Part shown: piece by piece, positions 57,430 to 64,000 of the stretch
Layout of the letters: every line of letters begins with the position of its first letter
How positions within the stretch are numbered: position 1 is the first letter of the stretch
Assembly (NCBI GenBank): GCA_009823505.1
Contig: VZQC01005560.1
Coordinates: 371,611-435,610, forward strand
DNA length: 64,000 nt
Direction of reading: 5' to 3'
Origin: Rhizomys pruinosus
Lineage: Eukaryota; Chordata; Mammalia; Rodentia; Spalacidae
Position numbers and translations under genes: made by a program
Notes under the pieces: model-generated
Told to the model about the DNA's origin: nothing
Databases searched by the model: none
Seen by the model: the letters and a program-made list of their open reading frames with translations, nothing else

Positions 57430-57620
57430 GTCCCTCTCAAAGAAGTGTCACTTGCTGAAAAATGTGAAAAGGGGATCTAGTAAAGAGTCAGTTGTCCCAA
57501 CCGCACCCCCTTTTTCTTTGGGAAAAAAATCATCAAAATGACACTTGGCTAGGTAATTTGCATAATGTTTTCATTAATTCAATATTTTCATTATTGCCAC
57601 AAAATGAAAGCAACAGATCC
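57430..57620. promoter_or_regulatory. AT-rich island with octamer, candidate conserved element
   Basis: ATTTGCAT at 57556-57563, with tttcattaattcaatatttt just after. Non-repeat DNA between GC-rich flanks, ending at the 39-bp array. Regulatory role is inference. Confidence 0.35.
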
Positions 57621-57668
57621 TAACAGTGGAGACCATCTTCAGGCAGCCAGCTGGAAACAATTCCTGCA

Positions 57669-57860
57669 GGGACCATTCAGAAGTACCCAGCAGGCACAGT
57701 CCTCCAAGGACCATCCACAAGTACCCAGCAGGTACAGCCCACCAAGGACCATCCACAAACACCCAGGAGACATAGTCCATGCAGAGACCATCCATAAGCA
57801 CCCACCAAGCATAGTCCTCCAGGGACCATCCACTAGCACCCAACAGGCATGGTCCCTGCA
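57669..57860. repeat. ~39-bp minisatellite, 5 diverged copies
   Basis: Units contain gggaccatccacaagcaccc then agcaggcacagtcctccaa; identity between units is moderate, so the array is older than most here. Confidence 0.93.
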
Positions 57861-58349
57861 TTAATGCCTTCCTCCTGGTGATGGAGTGGCCATCATTTCC
57901 AGGGGTCACCCAGCCAGATGACCCACTGGGCAGGACAGTGGCCCACTGCTGACAGTCACAGCAGCCTATTGGGCAGCAGCAGCTGATTAGTCTCAGCTGT
58001 GAGCACATCACCCAACACGGACCAATCAGGAATCTTCCCTGGTAAACCTGTGACCTGGATCTCAAGAACTTTCAGGCTTTCTGATGGAGCAGCTGTGGAA
58101 AGCTTTTCTCTGCATCCTTACAGAGGGCAGGGGTGACCAGGCATGGCATGTATGACATGGCTCCATCAGCTCTGAGAACATTCTTCACAGGGCCTCCCCC
58201 ACACCTCTAGAGCCGACTGGGCTCCACTGTATACCTGAGTATCCTTCCCTCTGTCCACATCCCAGAACCACTGTCTCATCATTTGTGAGGGGAAGAGAAT
58301 AGTAGCTCTTGCCGGCAGAGAACTGGAGGCCTAAGAGACAGTCTGGTGA
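57861..58349. other. Unique DNA, no feature seen
   Basis: Single-copy DNA. No gene or repeat recognised. Confidence 0.5.
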
Positions 58350-58450
58350 GTCAGGCCTGATGCAGGCCCGTCATCTTGGCTACTGAGGACGCTGAGCAAG
58401 AGGAACACAGGAGGCTGTCCTGGGAAACTTAGTAAGACCACCTCAAAAAG
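58350..58450 (+). mobile_element. Old B1-like (7SL-derived) SINE
   Basis: gcctgatgcaggcccgtcat, then cttggctactgaggacgctg, and a cttagtaagaccacctcaaa end match the B1/proto-B1 order with many substitutions. Confidence 0.6.
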
Positions 58451-58799
58451 TAAAAGGAGGGAGGGGCCTTAACTAAGCAGTGGAGGACTTTGGAAGAACC
58501 AAGCATCAGTAGTCACACCCTCCCCTTCCCAGCACTCCTCCGACACCACCAGGTCCTGGAGGGACCTCACTGGGTAAAGGTGGAAGGTTTGGCTTGAATG
58601 GAGGAAGGGGCATCTCCATATCCCATGCAGTGGCTGGAAAGACGCCCACCAAGGAGCCCACCACACCCCCTGAGGCTCACATCTTCATCCTGGAGCCCAC
58701 AGGTCTTCCCTGTGTGTGCCACCCTCCAGGTTCATCTCCATGAGAGGCCCCTGAAGATGGCACTGAGGCCTTCATGTCTGTTCTGTCACCAAGATACAG
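58451..58799. other. Unique DNA, no feature seen
   Basis: Single-copy GC-rich DNA. Confidence 0.5.
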
Positions 58800-58960
58800 T
58801 CCACCACTGATATCAGGGCTTAGACCGTGATGAGCGGACCACGGTAACCAGGACTAAGGCTCAGATAGTGCCCAAGATCAGATCTCAGCTTATGACTGTC
58901 ATCATGGCTCAGCCTAAGGCTGGGGTCAGCACTCAGTAGGTGACTAGGATCTAGGAAATG
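58800..58960. repeat. Degenerate ~24-bp repeat related to 23215-23660
   Basis: About six weak units, for example aagatcagatctcagcttat followed by gac at 58874, against aagatcagggctcaggatat followed by gac at 23303. Similar phrase order (gatca, ctcag, tatgac) recurs through the stretch. Confidence 0.6.
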
Positions 58961-59139
58961 AGACTTAGCAAGAGGGAGCCATCTCGTCCCACACCCAACT
59001 CCAGGGTCTATGTGCCATCATGGTCTGTGTGCCATCGAGGCAGCGTCTGTGAGGGGAACCTGGCTGTCCCTTCTAACAGCCAACCATACTGTTGTCTGAT
59101 TGGTCTCCCTTTCCCCATTCCCAGCCCAGCCAGGAAGCA
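58961..59139. other. Unique DNA, no feature seen
   Basis: Short single-copy piece containing two gtgccatc(a/g) phrases. Confidence 0.5.
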
Positions 59140-59345
59140 GGAGAAGGTGTAATTAAAAATCAGGTTTGTTAACACGAACACAACGTACATAATATTTAAA
59201 ACATCTGAGCGCCTTTAACTCGCTACCGAAATGCGTTCGCTCATTAAGCAGGAATTTTTTATGGCAGCAACACTGCAAATAGATCTTATTAAAATGCTCA
59301 AAACACCATCTGGTCCTTCGCTGCAACTCCAAAGCATGGTGGAGG
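59140..59345. promoter_or_regulatory. AT-rich island, candidate conserved element
   Basis: TAATTA at 59150-59155, gtttgttaacacgaac, and cataatatttaaaacatctg. It keeps several CpG dinucleotides (aactcgctaccgaaatgcgt) in otherwise AT-rich DNA, which is unusual for neutral mammalian sequence and suggests constraint or low germline methylation. No repeat family recognised. Confidence 0.38.
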
Positions 59346-60229
59346 TGCCCAGCATGCTGGAGACCTGCAGATCCCTGGCAGGCCAGCTGCACCTGTCCCC
59401 AACTCCGCTCCTCTGAAGCCTCAACCTCCCTGTCCACCTCATCCCACAGCATCGCATGCCTCAGTCATGAGACGAAAGAGAACTTGCACATCTGAGCCAG
59501 GGTCCTTCTGACTGGGGTCCAGGCTCTCTGCAGGACTGGGTGAGGTGGCAATGAAGAAGGACCTGGGGAGCCTCGTCACTCCATGCAGCCAGAGCCAAGG
59601 ATATCTCTGTACCCGTCAGGGTGTCTACCAAGAGACAGCAGCCTCAAGGCTTGGGGGTGTGGAGCAGGAGCCCACACCCCAGTCAGGAGGTCAAACAGGA
59701 CATGTGAAAGTGTTTTTGCAAACTGTACAGTAATCATAAGGACTCTAGATAGGACCAGCGGGACTCTGGAACAGTCCCTGGGAATGAGGCCCTGACCTGA
59801 GGTGGCCAGAGGCCTTGAGGTCTGGCCACAATTGCTGGCTCTCTAGACTCAGGTACTGGGAGTAGCAGCACGGGAAGAGAGGAGGAGGAGGGAACACGGT
59901 CATGCTGGAGACAGAGCTGTGAGATGGGCACAAAGAACTGACAGGTGAAGAGGGCCTCAGAGCGGTGGGTCCTACCTGCTGCCTGGTCTGCAGCGTGCGC
60001 AGGTCAGGACTGAGAACCATAGATCCTAGGTCATGTCCTGCTGGGCCGGTTCTAAAGATGAAGACTGGCCCAGTCCTCTGCCTACTGCCTCAGGTTCTCC
60101 TCAGCATATAGGACACAAGTTCACAGAGCTGCAGGGACACAGTGTGAGGCAGCACGGGCCATCCAGACTTTGAAGGCCTTCCTCTTGTTCACACACAGAA
60201 GACAGTGCATGAACTGCATAGACAGAAGC
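59346..60229. other. Unique DNA, no supported gene
   Basis: GC-rich single-copy DNA without array, transposon or exon signal. Confidence 0.5.
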
Positions 60230-60565
60230 ATGCAGGCATGGAACACATACACATGTGCATGCACTAACTTGTGCATGCATGTGCACACTAGCAAGAACAC
60301 GTATGTCTTATATGCACACATGCATGCTCATGATATAACACAGTATACATACACCAGCAAAAGCACTTGCACATGTGTGTATGAGTACATAAATGCATAT
60401 GTGCATGCATGTTCATGACATAGCAGATACAGCAGTGCATATGCATGCCAGCAAAAACACATGCTCATGCATGCATGACATAGCAAACACACACGTTTCC
60501 ACATGCACATGACATAAACAAATACAGGCACACAGAGCAGCGTGTATGCACACACGTGGGTGCAG
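60230..60565. repeat. CATG/CA-rich low-complexity region
   Basis: Alternating purine-pyrimidine DNA with recurrent atgcatgc, cagcaaaaacacat and tgacatagca phrases. No fixed unit length. Confidence 0.85.
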
Positions 60566-60821
60566 AGCACTTGAGCTCCACAAACATGTTATCATCACGC
60601 CTCAAATTCCTCATGTGTCTGGCTTAGTCAATGTTGTAAGGCATTAGGCACAAATACCCCAAATGTAAGAAAATAACAGCCACAACCCCAGTTAAAAAGC
60701 TGATTTAAGATATGTACCAATGAGAGGAAATCATGGAGAAGCTATTAAAAAGGATACCACGCAGAGATGCCCCTCTCTCCTCATCTTCACCTGAGCCCTG
60801 TGAGAGGAGCTGACCTCAGAG
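60566..60821. other. Unique DNA, no feature seen
   Basis: AT-richer single-copy piece before the 46-bp array. Confidence 0.5.
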
Positions 60822-61101
60822 TCCACAGGATCTGTGCCCATGTCAACCCAGCCCCGCACCCCCACACACCACAGGATCTGTGCCCATGTCAACCCAGCAC
60901 CACACCCGCACACACCACAGGATCTGTGCCCATGTCAACCCAGCACCGCACCCGCACACACCACAGGATCTGTGCCCATGTCAACCCAGCACCACACCCG
61001 CACACACCACAGGATTTTCGTCATGTCATCCCAGCCCCGCACCGCACACACCACAGGATCTGTGCCCATGTCAACCCAGCCCCGCACCCGCACACACACT
61101 A
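60822..61101. repeat. 46-bp minisatellite, 6 copies
   Basis: Units: ccacaggatctgtgcccatg, then tcaacccagcaccgcacccg and cacaca. The fifth unit is altered (gattttcgtcatgtcatcc) and shorter. Confidence 0.95.
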
Positions 61102-62123
61102 CTCTGTTGTCCCCACTGACCACTCGGAAAGCCCAGGCCCTGGCTATCTACTCTGGACCTGATGAGGACAGAGTAGATCCTGGCTGGAGGAGGGGGTTCT
61201 GGAACCACAGGCTTGGCAGACGGAGCCCCCCAGCCCCCTCCAGTCCCTAGCAATAAGTAGAAAGTGTCAACTTATTCCCAGCTGTTGTTGCCAAAAAGAG
61301 AAAAGAAGAAAAAAGCCCTCAGGGTTTCAAGGAAACTCACAACAACTTTGGAAAACTCAGAGTATGATGGATTTGCTGTTTGCCTGCATATTCATCCCAG
61401 GCAGGAGCCTGAGCTTGCCACATGCATTTTGGAAACCCCTGGAAGGGGGCTGGGCCTGGGGGCCTCCTCCAGGCCTGGCATTGTTCTCCTCAGGCCAGAC
61501 TGCCTGCCTGCTTTCCTTTCTCTTTATTCCCAAGAATAATGGCTCTTGACAGGAACGACTCCCGCCAGCAATTAACTGTGATTAATGTAGAAGTGCAGCC
61601 TTGGTGAAGTTCCTCAGGAGAGGTGGGCAATGTTCTCATGTTCATGGCCCTGGCATAGGTGTACTGAGCCCAGCGGGAGAAGAATAGGGACTCCAGGGCT
61701 CTTCCCTGTGCTCTGGGCCTGGGACGGGGCAGAGGGCGTGGGCTGTGATGGCCCAACAGGCTAGGGTCAGAGCAGTGGCTGATCGAAGTCCTGAAACGCT
61801 GGGAGGAGTGAGTCTGCCAGTCTTGGGCTAAGCCAGGCCCTGGGCAGAAGACAGTACATGTCCTTTAATTCACACAGTACAACGGGACTCGCTCAAATTT
61901 GGGCTGAGCTTTAGGGGCCACAAGGTTGGGGGCAGACACCATTTACCTTTGCTGTGTGCCTCAGTTTCCACAACATCCATCGGAAGGACAGCAGGACCAG
62001 CTGGGACTGAGGCGAAGGTGTTCTTTGGCATCTAGTCCAGTTCCACCATCATTCCAGGCCAATCCATTCATCCGTGTCTCCTAGGGCCCACAGCTGAACA
62101 CACCTGAACTCTGAACACCTAGC
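61102..62123. other. Unique DNA with AT-richer patches
   Basis: Patches near 61310-61440 (gaaaactcagagtatgatgg, gcctgcatattcatcccagg) and 61525-61600 (agcaattaactgtgattaat) may be conserved elements. No gene is supported. Confidence 0.4.
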
Positions 62124-64000
62124 AACCCCACAGCCCCAGTGCAGGCAGCTGTGACCCAGCTCAGCCCCCACAGCCCAGTGCAGGCAGCTGTGACCCAGCT
62201 CAACCCCCACAGCCCAGTGCAGGCAGCTGTGACCCAGCTCAACCCCCATAGCCCAGCGCAGACAGCTGTGACCCAGCTCAACCCCACAGCCCAGTGCAGG
62301 CAGCTGTGACCCAGCTCAACCCCACAGCCCAGTGCAGGCAGCTGTGACCCAGCTCAACCCCCATAGCCCAGCGCAGACAGCTGTGACCCAGCTCAAACCC
62401 CACAGCCCAGTCCAGGCAGCTGTGACCCGGCTCAAACCCCACAGCCCAGTCCAGGCAGCTGTGACCCAGCTCAATCCCCACAGCCCAGTCCAGGCAGCTG
62501 TGACCCAGCTCAACCCCACAGCCCAGTGCAGGCAGCTGTGACCCAGCTCAACCCCCACAGCCCAGTGCAGGCAGCTGTGACCCAGCTCAACCCCCATAGC
62601 CCAGCGCAGACAGCTGTGACCCAGCTCAACCCCACAGCCCAGTGCAGGCAGCTGTGACCCAGCTCAACCCCCACAGCCCAGTCCAGGCAGCTGTGACCTG
62701 GCTCAACCCCCACAGCCCAGTGCAGGCAGCTGTGACCCAGCTCAACCCCACAGCCCAGTGCAGGCAGCTGTGACCCAGCTCAACCCCACAGCCCAGTGCA
62801 GGCAGCTGTGACCCAGCTCAAGCCCCACAGCCCAGTGCAGGCAGCTGTGACCCAGCTCAACCCCACAGCCCAGTGCAGGCAGCTGTGACCCGGCTCAACC
62901 CCACAGCCCAGTCCAGGCAGCTGTGACCCAGCTCAACCCCCACAGCCCAGTGCAGGCAGCTGTGACCCAGCTCAACCCCCACAGCCCAGTGCAGGCAGCT
63001 GTGACACAGCTCAACCCCCACAGCCCAGTCCAGGCAGCTGTGACCCGGCTCAACCCCCACAGCCCGGTGCAGGCAGCTGTGACCCAGCTCAACCCCACAG
63101 CCCAGTGCAGGCAGCTGTGACCCAGCTCAACCCCCACAGCCCAGTGCAGGCAGCTGTGACCCAGCTCAACCCCCACAGCCCAGTGCAGGCAGCTGTGACC
63201 CAGCTCAACCCCCACAGCCCAGTGCAGGCAGCTGTGACCCAGCTCAACCCCCACAGCCCAGTGCAGGCAGCTGTGACCCAGCTCAACCCCCACAGCCCAG
63301 TCCAGGCAGCTGTGACCCGGCTCAACCCCCATAGCCCAGCGCAGACAGCTGTGACCCAGCTCAACCCCACAGCCCAGTGCAGGCAGCTGTGACCCGGCTC
63401 AACCCCCACAGCCCGGTGCAGGCAGCTGTGACCCAGCTCAACCCCACAGCCCAGTGCAGGCAGCTGTGACTCAGCTCAAGCCCCACAGCCCAGTGCAGGC
63501 AGCTGTGACCCAGCTCAACCCCACAGCCCAGTGCAGGCAGCTGTGACCCAGCTCAACCCCCACAGCCCAGTGCAGGCAGCTGTGACCCAGCTCAACCCCC
63601 ACAGCCCAGTGCAGGCAGCTGTGACCCAGCTCAACCCCCACAGCCCAGTGCAGGCAGCTGTGACCCAGCTCAACCCCCACAGCCCAGTGCAGGCAGCTGT
63701 GACCCAGCTCAACCCCCACAGCCCAGTGCAGGCAGCTGTGACCCAGCTCAACCCCCACAGCCCAGTGCAGGCAGCTGTGACCCAGCTCAACCCCCACAGC
63801 CCAGTGCAGGCAGCTGTGACCCAGCTCAACCCCCACAGCCCAGTGCAGGCAGCTGTGACCCAGCTCAACCCCCACAGCCCAGTGCAGGCAGCTGTGACCC
63901 AGCTCAACCCCCATAGCCCAGCGCAGACAGCTGTGACCCAGCTCAACCCCACAGCCCAGTGCAGGCAGCTGTGACCCAGCTCAACCCCCACAGCCCAGTG
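62124..64000. repeat. 38/39-bp minisatellite, about 48 copies, runs off window
   Basis: Units: cacagcccagtgcaggcagc, then tgtgacccagctcaacccc with four or five C's giving 38 or 39 bases. Each unit has a CAGCTG palindrome. A marker variant (catagcccagcgcagacag) occurs at about 62247, 62362, 62597, 63330 and 63911, each followed by a 38-base unit, so blocks have been copied together. Stretches of 39-base units stay open in frame (to 158 codons), which is not evidence for a protein. Confidence 0.97.

Noticed and set aside
62124..64000. Centromeric or telomeric satellite
   Set aside because: The unit is neither TTAGGG-like nor a known-length centromere satellite, and the array is flanked on the left by ordinary unique DNA.

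Overview
This is nuclear DNA of a mammal, almost certainly a muroid rodent. The window has several full-length B3/B2-type tRNA-derived SINEs (six, each with a direct repeat of 11-16 bases at its ends), four B1 elements, rodent retrotransposon 3' ends and old mammalian MIR and L2 remnants. There is no bacterial-style gene organisation and no operon, rRNA, tRNA or CRISPR. I cannot name the species.

No protein-coding gene can be supported with confidence. Most long open frames are by-products of tandem repeats whose unit is a multiple of 3 or lacks stops. Three short intervals have good splice-site context and are given as low-confidence exon candidates: 30258-30338 (+), 46502-46560 (+) and 48421-48712 (-). 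The window is best read as intergenic or intronic.

The striking property is the density of tandem repeats. Summing the arrays listed gives roughly 12 kb, near a fifth of the window, in more than twenty unrelated arrays with units of 4 to about 146 bases. Main arrays by position: 37 bp (1-197), 49 bp (348-590), 28 bp with higher-order structure (6481-7516), 33 bp (9023-9227), 40 bp (14595-15427), 42 bp (17519-17810), 36 bp (19733-21024), CA-rich 146 bp (22018-22512), degenerate ~24 bp (23215-23660), 58 bp (23997-24226), 47 bp (27403-27827), a 2.35 kb GGAT array (34461-36810), 49-50 bp (37868-38420), 63 bp (39984-40433), G-rich quadruplex-prone DNA (42513-43140), 39 bp (57669-57860), 46 bp (60822-61101), and a 38/39 bp array that runs off the right edge (62124-64000).

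Between the arrays lies GC-rich unique DNA with AT-richer islands carrying homeodomain, octamer and forkhead-like motifs (for example 3990-4300, 13310-13410, 37600-37740, 50080-50300, 57430-57620, 59140-59345). They look like candidate conserved non-coding elements, but only a cross-species alignment could show it. One probable assembly fault is visible: a single N at 9228 followed by a nearly perfect 632-base copy of the preceding sequence.

I did not find a new gene system. The most unusual items are the graded higher-order array at 6481-7516, the B3 subfamily with a 17-base internal duplication, a degenerate repeat family shared by two loci 35 kb apart, and the overall minisatellite density.
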